Counted from the stretch's first letter, positions 24,328 to 37,434 are shown. The stretch: DNA of 64,000 nt from Saturnia japonica (GCA_033032175.1 CM065322.1:17546001-17610000), one strand, 5' to 3'. Notes: generated from the letters alone by a model not told the origin. Made by a program: numbers and translations.

Positions 24328-27185
24328 TGAGCTCTTCACTCGGGTAATAATACTTTTTTTATTATAAAGTCTCCAACCTCATTAAAATCTTTCCATTCAG
24401 CTACCCAATTGGTAACTATCCTCATGCAGGATAAAAGGAAACTTCACTTAATTACTTAACAATCAATAAACAGCTCACCGAAAGCATTATGATTAATGGA
24501 ATATAGTATAGCAACTAAATCAGTTTTCGATAACATTTTGTTATAACAGTTTCTAGTTATTATCACATATAGAACGCTGAACCAGTAGCGTAATGTATTT
24601 GCTTTACCATAGACGATTTACTAATATGTAGTGGACTCGTATCAATAAGTTAGTTAGCCACGTTAGTCAAGCAAGACTCAAATTCTGACTTGTTAGTAAT
24701 GTTCCGTTGAAACACTTACTGAACCAAGAAGTAGCCATGTTTACAAGTTTAAGACTCGAGAAGACCTCGAGAACCAACTAATATAAGTCACAATGATTTA
24801 TTATAATAAATATCAGTACTTTATTTATGCTAATACAAAAACACTTGAAATTAAGGAAAAAATGAATGAAAACATATTTTTGCAAAAAAGTTTTATACAT
24901 ATTTGCGGCATGTCAAAGGAGAATTTACATAAAATAAATTTAATCCAGTTTAAGTACAGAAGAAGCACTCGTGAGTGCTTAAACTGATTTGGAAAAAGCT
25001 CTTCAATCCAAAAAATAAAAGGAAATATGATTCATTGTATTTGTCAACTGTTCATTGTTGTGTTATGTAGTACAAATTACTTCTTTTGAACTCAATGTGT
25101 GCTTCTTGAGCAACTTTAGCCATTACTTATACTTTCGATTCGTGAAGCATCAATTCAAGTTCAAGTTTCTTAAATTAATAAATCTATTGACCCTAATTTT
25201 AGAAAAAAATAATAATTTCCACGATCTAAAAAATGAAATAAATAACAAAAATATTCATAACACTAGTGGGTACATTTACCGTGCAGTCGATAATATACGC
25301 TCGAATGGATCGATAGGGGTTGGAGAGTGTGCCTTCTCGACGGGGTCGTTGAACCTGGCCGCGGTTCTGCCTCTCCCACATTTCCTCGACATTGGGTCAA
25401 TGTTAACAGATTAACTTCTGTATAGGGCTGATTAGGGTTTTTGTCTCGCTAATTGCTGACTATTTACACACATGCTTGTTATTATATGAATATATACTTC
25501 TTATAACTACTTGCTTAAGTTTATTTAATGGGTGATGTTATGAAGATGTACTAAGCACAGAATGGAAATTAGCACTAAAACACTAGAAATACTCTAATAG
25601 GTGTATGATAGTATATTTTTTACTTGTAGATGGTAGTAACAAGTAAACAAGCAAAACCTAAAATTATCTATGGTACATAATATTTTTTGTTTCACCGAAA
25701 CCTCACCCTATTTAATCGTACAATAACTAGTGTATCATGAACTCCGATAGCACGATCAATCAGTGTTTTATTATGACTATAAAGAGTGTAATTATTTCAA
25801 TAAAAACATGCGTTAAATTTGGACTCATAATGCTCATAAGAACATAGGTAGCAGTAATTTCGCCAAAGTGTATTCTAAAAGCCGAAGGACTGTTGTACTG
25901 TGGAGTCGTGCTTGTCCAAATTTTATTGTTACCTACTCGATCAAAGTTTGTTTCGAACTCCTCACGTATACTCCCTCGAGTGGAACATTATCGCTGTTAT
26001 CAAATGATTTGCATAATGTTGTTGTCGTGAATTGATCTAAACCGTTTTGAATATCAGTTCAATGATTTGTTTAAATTTGATTGTATTGTTAGAGTTTATC
26101 ATATTACATTATTAAATTGTTTTCACGACATCTTTAACACGGTCATGCAATATTGTTACTGATAGCGTTTCGCGTTTGTTTACAAATCGCGAATAGTCTA
26201 TATAATTTTGATTTAATGTCTTGGGTTCAACCGGACGTTGTCTCCTGCACCAATACTATCAGTTATTCTCTTCGCATTCGCGAAAATTTACTAAATATGA
26301 ATTTAGTGAAAAAAACAGATTTATTTTTGTATAACAAATTTATTTCTCAGAATTTGAAATCTCCAAGCCATTATGCGTTAAGTAACTGAAGGCCGTGTTT
26401 CCCCTCGGGAAGGGACCTTAGTCCATTAGTGAAGTATTTATACTGGTCATATCGACAAGTTTATGGATATATATTTAAATAATAGTTATATACTTTGGGT
26501 GTTGGTGTAATAATACAACTTTCTAGGACACTTAAATTATTTACCGATTTAAACCGAACGGAACGCAATAGTATATCTTAGATGTTGCAAAATTTCAGGG
26601 AAACAATCTGAATGATTAAAAATAAATACTGCTTCCAGAAGAACGAACAAGTTCATATTATTTTAAAGGTTCAGGCTGGGAACAAGTGGTTATAGAAACT
26701 ATTCAATGCACAAACTATATAAAGTAGTGCAAGTGAGAATAAGACACGCGTAACTCAAGAAGTTTTAAACCATATCTACCATATCATACGTTGTTACCAG
26801 CGTGTAACTCAAACTCGTTAATAGTAAAATATCATTGGTATCCCGTCCGCATCATAAAATACGACTCCTATCCGGCCATTTAACACATTAGTTATAACAT
26901 TTACCAAAACTAGGACACGTAAATAAACTATGTAAACCGACGAGATGAAACATGATTTAAACACAAAAATGGGAAGTAAATATAAAATAATTTAGATCAA
27001 TTACTAGAGCTCGGCTGGTATTTTGAAATTTGGTAATTACCGTAAAACGGTAGATTCTAATAACTGCATTAGAAAAATAAATCTCTTTTAGATTTGGCGT
27101 ATCATCGTCTTCGCTTTCATCACAACTAAATATTAACTGAGATTATGCACAAAGGCAAATTTGTAAAACATCAAAAAATTGCTAT
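24328..27185. other. Intron between BEL element and the isoform exon
   Basis: AT-rich. A short GC-richer stretch at 25300-25385 is open on the plus strand but resembles no family. A small 8-bp hairpin (AAGCACTC/GAGTGCTT) lies near 24963. No gene is supported. Confidence 0.5.
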
Positions 27186-27208
27186 CTACTTAATTAAGCA
27201 ACAAATAC

Positions 27209-27860
27209 CTGACTCAGGTACTTCGCCGAAAGAATGCAAGTCTTGCTGGGATCGCCTCCGCTGCCGATACTCTGCTCTGTAGTCTGGCCATCTCCCGTAC
27301 TGCCCCGGAGTGTTCAGATACTCCTGGGATGAGAACCTCGATGCTCGAGGTGGGGAGAAACCCATCTGATTGTAGTAATCGTGCCTGAACACAACGTCCG
27401 GATGGTTACCCGGAACTATCTGGCTTCCGTAGTGGCTCCGATGTCCCAAATGTTCTGGCTTTATTGGGCCGTCGGTGAGCTCGTGGCCGTGTATCGAGGT
27501 GGAACGCTGAGGACCGAAGTCACGGAAACGATTCGAAAACTCAACGCCCATACGATGCGGCGAGTAGTCCAAACCACGTGGACCCATTTCAAAATGTCCG
27601 TGCGGACGACTGTTCCTATAGAAGTGAGGTGAGAACGGATTCTTGGAATCCTGATTTTGTCGAGAGACATATTCTGCTTTCGGTTTGTCTTCTTTAACCG
27701 GTTTTTCTTTTTGTGTAATATTTTTTTCGGTTCCGTTTTGACTGGGTTCCTTTTTAGGAGTTTCTTGAGGTTTCTTTTGAGCTTCCAGTTCTTGGGAGGC
27801 TCTCCGGTTGAACTCCTGAACCTTCTCGGGCACGAAGCCTTGTTGCGGTACTTGTGACAT
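27209..27860 (-). CDS. Probable alternative first coding exon of a short dystrophin isoform
   Basis: This open frame starts with ATG at 27860, in the context ACGAAAATG with an in-frame TAA nine bases upstream. No AG acceptor lies between that TAA and the ATG, so it is a first coding exon and not an internal one. It encodes 217 residues and leaves through the donor CAG|GTATTT; reading past the donor adds only six codons before a stop. The protein begins MSQVPQQGFVPEKVQEFNRR, then has a Lys/Glu/Pro-rich stretch (about residues 25-65) and a His/Arg/Tyr/Pro-rich region (about 70-215). It looks intrinsically disordered, with no recognised domain, signal peptide or membrane span. It lies in the large dystrophin intron on the same strand. 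Its one-base splice overhang equals that of the 54980-55085 exon, so both could join the same downstream exon. Insect dystrophin genes are known to use internal promoters (Dp117, Dp186, Dp205). An unrelated nested gene remains possible. Confidence 0.62.
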
Positions 27861-29386
27861 TTTCGTTTATAAATACATCAAAACACTAAACTACACATAT
27901 AGATATATCAAAAGTGAATACAAGGTAATTACAGTTTGTTATATTAAATAGGAAACTGTTCACAACCGAATACTAAAGCTTCAAAAGATAATGTTTTATA
28001 TTATAGTAAGACACATAAAATAATAAACGCAGGTCGCAATTAGTGGTTTTTATAAATAAATAAAAATAATATGGAATTTATTAAAACGAACTAATATATA
28101 AAAAACGGACCTTTTTTGTTCGTTCGCATAACCGACTCAATCTTATACTGTAGGTTTATTATTTGTATCGAGAAATCCTACTAATATTACAAACGCGAAG
28201 TATGTGTGTATGGATGGATGTTTGTTACTCTCTCAGGCAAAAACTACTTAATGGATTTTAATGAAACTTTATAATAATATAGTTTATACATCAGAATAAC
28301 ACATAGGCTATAATTTATAAAGATATTGTGTGAATTGTCCAAAATATAACGAACGATAAGTGTCAAGTAAGTAGGAAAAATTCAAGCTATTCTGGCATGC
28401 GCTTCAAAAACCATTAGAGTTATACGTATTTCATATAAAATGGAAATATTTATCTTAAAATTACCTACAAAAAAGCCCGCCACAGCATATATCTATCTTT
28501 TATACGTAAGCCAAGTTATTATCGCCAAAATAGTGAACCACAAATACAATAAAAATAATTTATTTCTGATGCAAAGATACTAACAAGTTGATCCTTATCA
28601 TACTAATATTATAAATGCAAAAGTTTGTGTGGATGGATAAGCTACTAGAAGTACTAATCCTAAATATGATACGTAAGTTTCAATAACTTGCAATATGTTT
28701 AGCACTATACGTATTGGTTAGCTTAGTAGATAGAGCGAAAGATAAGTAGTGAGCTTTAAAATTTATGTTATACACTAAGCTAGTCAAACTATGAAAGGTC
28801 ATTCGTTCAATTTCTGGACAAACATGGAGCTATCAAAGCGTCGAATTGAGAAAAAAGTGTTAGCCGACTATATTTAATTTACAAAAGTGAATATAGTAGA
28901 TGGGGCTACATATAAAACGATAAGAAAATCCATCCCCATCGCGGTACAAATCAAGTCACGCTAAAACCCCCTCGCTTCGGCATTAGCAAAGTTTTACATA
29001 AGGTTCGTTCACACAAAACGTGTATTTAAAACTTTGCCGTCCGTGTACCGACACGCGACGCGGAGTCTCGTGTCGTCGCGTGCGACCAGACTCTAAGCCG
29101 CTAATCTGAAACTTTGAACGTAAATCTAGTTTGAAGTCGCGACGCGGTCAAAGGCTTCTGATACTTTCCGATTGAGTTTCGCTATGGACTTATGAAGGCA
29201 TTAATAATTCATCGCTACGTACATTATGAATATGTGAACATATTGAACCGTTCAGTATAGATGTTATATACTTTGAAATCATACGTTTTAGCCAACATTG
29301 TTATGTTGGTAGATTTCAAATTATAGTAAAACGAAATAAATATGCGAACAATATATAGATAAAGTTTAGCAAATCATCACAGATAA
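27861..29386. other. Region upstream of the isoform exon (possible promoter)
   Basis: If 27209-27860 is a first exon, its promoter and 5' UTR lie here. The near-upstream sequence is AT-rich with no obvious TATA box at a fixed distance. A CpG-rich stretch at about 29035-29150 (GACACGCGACGCGG, CGTCGCGTGCGACC) is the best candidate for a promoter-associated element. This is inference only. Confidence 0.3.
28176..28640 (+). repeat. Two Helitron-like heads in a row
   Basis: TCCTACTAATATTACAAACGCG at 28176 and TCATACTAATATTATAAATGC at 28598 are both typical heads. Each is followed by GTGTGGATGGAT-like sequence, but no CTAG end was found, so both are probably truncated. Confidence 0.35.
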
Positions 29387-30180
29387 TCCATACTAAGATT
29401 ATAAATGCGAAAGTATCTCTGTCTGTTGCGTTTTCACACCTAGACCTCTGAACCAATTTAGATGAATTTTAGTATAGAGATAGATTGGACCTTAGGATTA
29501 GGACATAGGGTACTTTTTGTAACGAAAATAAAACTTTAAGGGTAAAAAATAGGGGATGAAAGTTTCTATGAACAAAATATGGGAACACCAAATTGCACAT
29601 TCACTATAATGGTGAAATGACATCGCCTGGTTTGTTGATTTATTGACATTGTTATAATTAATAAGAAATGTATTGTATTTCTAATAATTACCTATGAAAT
29701 GATAGTCCACTATTCTTTTTAAGAGTGACTGAAGTGTTTTTAAACTGATTAACAATGCAGTACGGCATAATTTCAGTTTTATTTTATGATAGAAATATGA
29801 CGTGCACCGTCAATCGCAGCTCGCGGGAGTTTATATATTCTAAGCGATATACATAATGTAAATTATTTGGATTATACAGTTTTGCTACAAGTGAATTATT
29901 TCATTGTGTTATTCCACATATGGTGAAAATAAAACTTGGGTAAAAGTTGAAGGGAAAGAAGAACCCGTCATATCTCAAATTAGGAATATTCATATTTATG
30001 CTTTTGGTAAGAAAGAAATAAAAAAAAATATTTGATGAAAATTGTACACGGGAAATACACGCCATTCCTCAATTGATGCGGCATATGAAATGTCAACGAT
30101 ATGGGTAAAAATAAAATTACGGGATGTAAATAACTACTGCGTAACTATAAACGCGCGCGGAGCTGCGGGCACACCGCTAG
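29387..30180 (+). mobile_element. Helitron-like element (794 bp)
   Basis: The 5' end is A|TCCATACTAAGATTATAAATG, the 3' end is GCGGGCACACCGCTAG|T. The last ~130 bp (CGGCATATGAAATGTCAACG, AAAATTACGGG) match the ends of the two Helitron copies at 45.4 and 52.3 kb. The head is the widespread CATACTAATATTATAAATGCGAAAG type. Confidence 0.65.
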
Positions 30181-31659
30181 TATGGTTATAAATGAGTATT
30201 TCAGTCGCACTCCGGATGGTGGCCCTAAACCCACCCACCCACCACTGAGCTCTGCGCGGACCTCATTATAATTACTAAGTAACACGGATACGTGATACGT
30301 AGTTTAGTTAATTAATAACATTTGTATTGAGCTGTGGATATCGATACAATACCATGCGGCGCAGTGGTTGTATCCCTACTGTTTATCGCAGAAGTTCCCA
30401 GTTCAACTTACACTCAGTATAAACTTTGTGTCTGAGTGACAAATTATTATATCAGCTATATTCAGTTGCTATTACACAATCTGTTCTCAATTTGGAATTA
30501 TTTATAGATGAGATTATATTACAAAATAAAACGCAGGACCTCCCTCATGCGTGTTCTATCCCCATTACAATAACCATGTAACTTCGTAACACACATAATA
30601 TGTACCTTATTACAATGTAACACAGGAGCGGTTGGAGCGGTCGGAGCGGTTGGAGCGGTTCGCGTCGCTACAACACAACTCTGAGCTAACAACGCTTACA
30701 ACTTTACTACGAACAGTTACGAAAACTTTGCATCTAAAAAGTCCACCTCCTAATTGGGTCATATGAGGAGACGCGAAACAATTAATTACAATTACCCGTC
30801 ATTAATTACATATATTATATATAATAGTTGTAAAATGTATTTTCTCAAAAATGCATTGAAATATTGTCATTATTTTCAAAAAAAGAACACGCGAAGTATC
30901 GAATTTACGGTCATGTCAAGAATGATAAAAGAGATCCAATCAAAGAGTATTTAATAACCCCAGCACGTCGTTTCATACAACATTGTTGAAGCGTTGTAAT
31001 GTTCCAAATTCAAAAAATGCTCCTGCAATGGATTCGTTTTTTTTGTCCTTAAATTTGATATTTCGTGTGATCTTTTTTTTGAAAATAATGACAATATTTC
31101 CATGAATGTTTGAGAAAAGCACTATATTATATACCTCGGCGGAAATGGCAATTGCCTGTCTCGTATTAGTGAAGTCCTCGCCGTATATGTTTCATATATT
31201 TGATGACAACTCACAGTGATGGACGGCAATTGGAATCATACGCATATGTCATTGTGTTTCGTACAAATTCTTAAAATGAAGTCCAGTCTCCAGACCGCGG
31301 CGTTACACAATCAGAAACTGCTTTCAAAGCGACCACTTGGCTAACAATATGATAGTTCGACGAACACTTTTAGAAGTTTTAACTTCAAAGTTTTATTTAT
31401 GAAAAGGTAAATTTTCCCCAGAGTTTTAACTACTTCGGAAATTGTTATCGGTTCAATAATAGAAGACAATTTACGAGTTTCACTCTCGGTATACATAAAG
31501 TTTATATTACATAATAAATCAATACTTGGTACAAGAATAGTCGAGATATTTATTTTCTTTTTAATTCTTTACAAATTTTGGCGTTTGGTCAAAATCTAAC
31601 TTCATCTTAAGTGATGATGTGACCTAAGGTCTGATGGTAGTAATACACTAAGTGTTGTA
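30181..31659. other. Intron, nothing identified
   Basis: AT-rich, with a small GGTTGGAGC-type repeat at about 30627-30665. No exon or element boundary is seen. Confidence 0.5.
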
Positions 31660-31882
31660 GGAGGATTTGCTCATAAGTGCAGTTTGCCGGAAAATACCTA
31701 TTGGTCCTTGGCGACAGATTTTTCTACTTGGGGTGGTAGCTAAGCAGGCGGACATTGGAAAATGGCCTACCACTATTATTTCCACTATGGTTTTCTTTCA
31801 CCGGGCGCTCAGGCTTGCATTGCAGGGATTCGAACTCAAGTCAATCGACACGATATTTGTTTTGCGCCATCATTGCTTTAAA
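31660..31882 (-). repeat. tRNA-derived SINE, family B, copy 2
   Basis: The minus strand shows a degraded box A (GCAATGATGGCGCAAAAC) and box B (GAGTTCGAATCCCTGCAATG). The body GCGCCCGGTGAAAG, ATGTCCGCCTGCTTAGCTAC, CTGTCGCCAAGGACCAATAG matches copy 1 of family B. Confidence 0.65.
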
Positions 31883-32539
31883 TAGTTTCGGTAAAGAACA
31901 CTAGTTCGATTCCGCCCCTAGCCGGCTGAAGCAAACATATCAATTAATGATAATGTAATTATTGTTCTACAGATTAACTGTTCGTTTGTTCATCACTCTC
32001 GGACGGAGGTCCGTAAATAAACGTAACAATATTATTTACTATTATTATATGTAGATTTAAAAGAAAACAAAGTGGAAAAGGATTATAATCGTCATAGATA
32101 AGAAAAATAAAAGAGTGACCTACGTATTGAACCTGCAGTGTCTTCAATACAATACTTATGAACATAATATTATTAGCTTGGTAATCTCAACGAGATTACA
32201 GGTGTGAACATGTTATGCAAAATTGAGGAAATCAAGAGCACTTAAGTTGAGAGGTGCGCCGCCATACCCACTACAACTACGTAAATATAATGCGGCACCG
32301 AGACCGCGCGCGCCTACGACTTACCTTTTCAACGCAAAACGTATTTACGGTAATATTTTATTCAAACAATACACAATTCCCTTATCCACGACGATATCTG
32401 ATGCTAAATAAACATGTCCTGCTGTCAGGATACATTACTGCTTCAGCTTGAGGATACGCAGATCAGCACTAGGAAATTATCTCGCTCCTGTTGGTCCATT
32501 ATAATATTTCCTTTGCCGAAAGCAATAGATCATTTTAAC

Positions 32540-32669
32540 ATATATATTTATGAGTTGTGATATGTTTGCCAACGGATACCTTATAATCCGGATTAAGGCA
32601 TAAGATACTTTATCCCGGTAAATATACCAATTCTAAAGTTCACATAGGCGAAGTCGCGAGTACAGCTAG
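32540..32669 (+). mobile_element. Helitron-like 3' fragment
   Basis: The segment with GCCAACGGATACC and TATCCCGGTAAAT, ending GGCGAAGTCGCGAGTACAGCTAG|T, is a typical lepidopteran Helitron tail. The left limit is approximate. Confidence 0.45.
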
Positions 32670-34017
32670 TACAAAACATAATATGATGGTGAAAGTTGTA
32701 AATAAATACGAAAATACGTCGAGTTGCGCTAACATGTTTTCGTTGCTATAAAAAGAATATTATAAAATTTAAACTTTGTTTTAAACTTTTACCTCAATAC
32801 CAAAGAGTATAATGTAACTACGTTTTATTTATGCACACGATATAATATAATATTCTATAATAAACCTAATAATTTATTTATGACTCAACTTATTCTTTCA
32901 ACTAATATTCTGTAGGTATCGCTAGTACATTCAGTGTAAATTAATCGAAAACAGTTTCACTATTCACCAGTACGTTTGATGACTGTTGGTTCTCAATCTT
33001 CACCATATGAAATATCAAATGGAACTACGTAGTACAAAAAAGACATAGAAATACATATTATTAAGATTCCTAAAACGTTAACCGTACCGCGTACATTCAA
33101 GTATTTCTGCTTACCTCGCAAAGTGACTATACGCTTGCAATCCACGTTAAATTAACAATATTCATTTACTTAAAGGAGTATAACTTTTGCGGGGGAGAGC
33201 TCCCTAAAACTGCTAAGTAGTGAGTAGGGGTGCGCTAGGGGTCGGTAGTCGGCACTCGCAGCACAGGGGCTCAGAGAATGCACATTATAAGGGGTACTTC
33301 AGGTGCTCGTGCTCTACAGACTGGAACCGTTTTGGATCTTGTCTAACATTATGACGTATTTGCTTTTGGTAAACAGACTATTTAGAAAAACTAGTTGTGC
33401 CCCACGCTTTCACATTAGTACATACCTGTACTAAGTAATAACTATCTTTAACCTAAAAGAGTTATCAGTTTCCCTCTTATTTATCCAAGCTATAGGATTT
33501 GGATATATTTAGATACGAAATACTATCCATAAATAGGTTATTGGAATGAAAGTAAGGACGAAAGGTTAGATTTAGTAAGTGAAAATGGCCGCAAGACAGC
33601 GTAATGTAGAAAACTTTAGGTGAATCTATGTTTGAATTCTCAGTCGTAAGTAGACTTGTTGCTTCATCACATTGTTAAACTAATACATAACATTTAGCAT
33701 AATATTTTTTTTTAATGTTCTTTTATCTATATCTATATTCTGTACTTTATACTAATACTATACCGCGGTTTCACCCGCTTATAATTTAAAAGAAATCACT
33801 GATTGATGATTTATAATATTTCAGTATAGACAATATTTTTATCGGGCGGCCAGATGGTCACATCACGACATCGCACGACTCGTTCACGCCGCTAACTACT
33901 ATAGACATAGACCCGAGCCGAGTGTTGAATTATTTTAATTTTGTATTATCTCTGAAACTATGCGTCCAAATAGAATGCTGTAAAAGACAAAGTTTATCTT
34001 CATCATAAATTTTCTTT
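32670..34017. other. Intron with Helitron tail fragments
   Basis: Complementary Helitron tails appear at about 33391 (CTAGTTGTGCCCCACG) and 33765 (CGCGGTTTCACCCGC). The remainder is AT-rich non-coding sequence. Confidence 0.4.
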
Positions 34018-34127
34018 ATGATGAAGTAATTTTTGTTCGTAAGGATTAATATGCCTATTTATAAGCATTATTTTTAGACATGGCAAATAGGCATATTAAT
34101 CCTTACGAACAAAAGTTACTTCATCAT
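34018..34127. repeat. Long perfect hairpin: 43-bp arms, 24-bp loop
   Basis: The left arm (34018-34060, starting ATGATGAAGTAA, ending ATGCCTATTT) is the reverse complement of the right arm (34085-34127), with one mismatch (T versus C). The arms resemble the CATGGTATTAATCCTTA block of local Helitrons, so this looks like an inverted partial duplication. Confidence 0.85.
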
Positions 34128-34249
34128 GAAGACAATTTTATGAAGTTAAATTTTGCTCTTTATGGTATGTTATTTGGACAGATAGTTTAGGAGATAATGA
34201 AAAATTAAAATAACTGGTACTTACGGGAAGAACAATTATAATAGAGTAC

Positions 34250-34318
34250 ACGGGTGCGTTGGCCGAGCGGTGTTTGTCGGATAAAATGAACACGGGTGAA
34301 ACCGTGGGGTGCAGCTAA
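34250..34318 (+). mobile_element. Helitron-like 3' fragment
   Basis: CACGGGTGCGTTGGCCGAGC...GTGAAACCGTGGGGTGCAGCTA is the same terminal segment as the complement of 37170-37240. The upstream part may include the hairpin region at 34018-34127, which resembles the AACATGGTATTAATCCTTA block of the larger copies. Confidence 0.45.
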
Positions 34319-34329
34319 TAATATAAAAC

Positions 34330-35881
34330 TGGAAGTATATGAGAAGTCTCAGCCGAAAGTGGGGTAGCAGGGTGACCGGAGACCGGTGAGGCTAATGTTA
34401 TCCGTTATGTCCGACTCATGCATATTTATTGACCCGAATGCACTAGGCTGGAATCCTTCCAAGCGCTCGCCTCGAATCCCACTATTGATGAGGGATGACG
34501 TACATATATTTACAATTTATCGATAAAATTTATTTATTTTATGAAGTCGAAGAATGAAATTTGTAAAAAAAGCTATAAATTAATGTACACATGATTTTCC
34601 TGTTTATATCATTATTACTTATCATTTAATAAATAGTGCGGCTGAGGGGAAGGGGCGTTAGTAGTACCACGACAAATAGAAGAATTAAAGTACTCTGATA
34701 AATAATTGAATGAAAAAAATAATAATAAGAAAACTTACGGGAAACAAAAAGTCATTATTATTGAGAATTTACTTATTACACAACCCCGTTCATTATTATA
34801 TCATAATTAATAAGATATCGCAATTATCTCATATTGAACTATTAATTTTAAATACGCCTGTATATACTGTAAAATAAAATCAAAAATAAGATGATCAGTA
34901 TTAGTTCGCGATATTATGATATACAATTTATATAATCTTTTATTATCATATTGATTATTCAGGTCCCGTGTCGCGTGTCGCGTGTCGCGTGTCGTGTGTC
35001 GCGTGTCGCGTGTCGCGTCCCGTGTGCTGTGGGCCGCGCGCCGCACTCAGCTGTGGAGCCGAGCGCTCGGCTCAAAGCAATAGAATAAAAAGTAGAAAAA
35101 AATGACACTTATTATCATGAAAGAGATATTTAATGAAATATTTATTTCGTTGACAAATATTGACGGATATTCAGTGGCGTTCATACAGTCATTTCAATTT
35201 ATTATTTAACCTTTTAACTTCAGTCGATATTTTACTTTACAAATGTATTATTATTATCCTTTTAGGTATTATCTGTAATATGTATAATGAAAGACTATTA
35301 TTAACTGGACGTGGTTTAGAGAAAAGCAACTGTAAATAGCGAACAACGTTTATAAATTGATGAATATATTAATATAGATAAAATATGAGCATTATATTCT
35401 AATATCTCTATTGCAATCAGCTTTAGAATATATCGGAGGTTGCAGCAGAGCTCACCTGTATTTGACAAGCTATTACCCGGCTTTTGTATATAAATACTAA
35501 TTTTTATTCAAAGACTTTATTACTTCCCGCGATTCAAAATAAGATATTTTATAATGAAACTTTGATATTATATGAATGTAAATATTATAAGACTAACTCT
35601 ATATAATATACAATTTCTGAATCTTAATGAAATACAAAAAAAAAATATTTAATAAACGCTCACGCCATTGTTCTATTGGGATTAACAGAGAGAACAATTA
35701 ATCGGCACCTTACTGCGTTGTATATCTATTTATAATATTTTAGCCTTTAAGTAGAACTGTTCGATGTAAACAATATGAATTGATGTTGACGAAATATAAC
35801 CAAACTATAGTAAAAGTGTAAATCCTTTAAATAAATAAATATAAGTTTCTTTAACCTTCGTCTGTTTCCAATTATGAAGGG
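34330..35881. other. Intron with a heptamer repeat
   Basis: Only the (GTCGCGT)n tract and its GC-rich border stand out. The rest is AT-rich and unassigned. Confidence 0.45.
34963..35030 (+). repeat. Heptamer repeat (GTCGCGT)n, imperfect
   Basis: About eight units of GTCGCGT, with GTCGTGT variants and a CCGTGTGCTG tail, bordered by GC-rich sequence to about 35060. It is a CpG-rich simple repeat. Confidence 0.85.
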
Positions 35882-36145
35882 CATACTCCCAGCGCCGGAT
35901 GGTCGTAAGCGTGACTGCTATGCTCGAGGCCGTATGTTCGATTCCCAGGTCGAGCAAAGTGTTATTGGGTTTTTCTATGAATTTTTCAATAGCAACTCGG
36001 AGTTTGGTTTCGTGCCCGATTAATGGCAATAGGCTCGCCCCCTATTACATGGGACCTAAAAACATACTTGGCGAGCTGTAGGTGTACCTCACCTCTGCCT
36101 AACACTTTAGGGAATACGGCGTGATGGTATGTAAGTAGGTTCCCA
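35882..36145 (+). repeat. tRNA-derived SINE, family A, copy 1
   Basis: The head has a degraded box A (GCGCCGGATGGTCGTAAGCG) and a clear box B (TGTTCGATTCCCAGGTCGA). The body (AGTGTTATTGGGTTT, GTGCCCGATTAATGGCAATA, GCTCGCCCCCTATTACATG, TGCCTAACACTTTAGGG) is shared with the copy at 61022. Length and the tRNA-like promoter fit a SINE, not a tRNA gene. Confidence 0.7.
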
Positions 36146-37169
36146 GCATGTATCGAATGGAGACCACGATCCATTAAGTGGCTTGATTTAGAGAACTGAT
36201 GGAGCTGAACTATATACACTGAGAAGTCACCTTCGACAGGGTTTAGAAGGTTATTAAGTAACTAAGTAAATATAATATTTCAAAATCTTACAAAGCAGAA
36301 ATCAACTTGGAATGTAACTGTTGTATGCGGTGAGAATAAAGAAGGTAACCGTAAATCTGTAAAAGCTGAAGCGACGCAAAGAGAACTCATTTAGAAAAAC
36401 AATACAATAAAGTTATATACCTTACTTGTCGATAATGAAATAACTGTAAACACAAATCAAAACAAAAAACGTGCGTCTTATTTTCTTCACTTCCTTTCTG
36501 ACATATTGCGTCCGTTTGACCACGTGACAGAACGAGACAGATAGAGTCTGTTTTGTTTACGTCATATAATCCTATTATTTTTTTGAGATTTCTATATTAA
36601 GTACAATTAGTATTTACTCAGTAATCTTTATTAAAATTACTTCCGTTACAATAATGCTGTTCGAATAATTAATTCATTAGAAGAGAACGGATGTACCGAT
36701 CGCTCAATCTACCACGTAAATACATTAATATAGTCGCATCTGGATACTAGTGAAATAGTAAAGCGGGTTTATTGTAATTTTGAAAACACATTAACTAGTT
36801 TATTGGCAAGGGAAGTGTAAATAGTGTCCGTGGCACAACCATCATCATCGCTTCACCAAACTGGAACGCTATGAATAACATCTGTTAATTTCCTCTGATT
36901 TCTAACTCAGAAATGAATCAACACGTCACACCGCGTCCAATATAGGGTAGTCACAGAGAATTAATATTAATAATGACCAGATTATGTATATGTACTAATT
37001 TAGATACATAGCCAGCAACATCTCCAAGACGCGGTAGGATAAAAAGATACTCGATTGGGCTGGTAGACCAGTCGCCGTGAAAAAGTTTTTCCCATTAATT
37101 CTACGAGAACACTAAGAAGAAATGGTTTAAATAATTAAACTCATATATTTATGTTAATTTATTATGATA
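36146..37169. other. Intron, nothing clearly identified
   Basis: A GTGCGTC word after a poly-A run near 36470 might be a single end of the MITE-like family. Otherwise AT-rich non-coding sequence. Confidence 0.4.
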
Positions 37170-37434
37170 CTAGCTGTGTCCCACGGTTTCACTTGAGTTC
37201 ATTTTATACGACAAACATCGCCAACGCACCCGTGAAGGTATTTTTTTATACTTTGTGTAAGACTATGGACTTTTTTATGAGGAATATTTTTTTTTTTATA
37301 AATTAATGTTACTCGCTGATACTGTAGCTTTATATTGGTGAAAGAGTTTTTAAAATCATTCTAGTAGTTCTTGAGTTTATCCATTACAAACAAAAAAAAA
37401 AACAAATCTTTCCTCTTTATAATATTAGTATAGA
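37170..37434 (-). mobile_element. Helitron-like element, reverse orientation (265 bp)
   Basis: Minus-strand reading starts A|TCTATACTAATATTATAAAG and ends CACGGGTGCGTTGGCG...AAACCGTGGGACACAGCTAG|T. Both ends are canonical. The 3' 70 bp match the fragment ending near 34317. Confidence 0.7.

Noticed and set aside
24945..24990. miRNA precursor hairpin
   Set aside because: The stem is only 8-9 bp per arm with competing pairings; too short for a pre-miRNA.
34963..35030. Telomere-type repeat
   Set aside because: The unit GTCGCGT is unlike insect TTAGG; a short imperfect simple repeat.
35882..36029. tRNA gene (box A and box B present)
   Set aside because: No cloverleaf; the sequence continues into a SINE body shared with 61022-61240.
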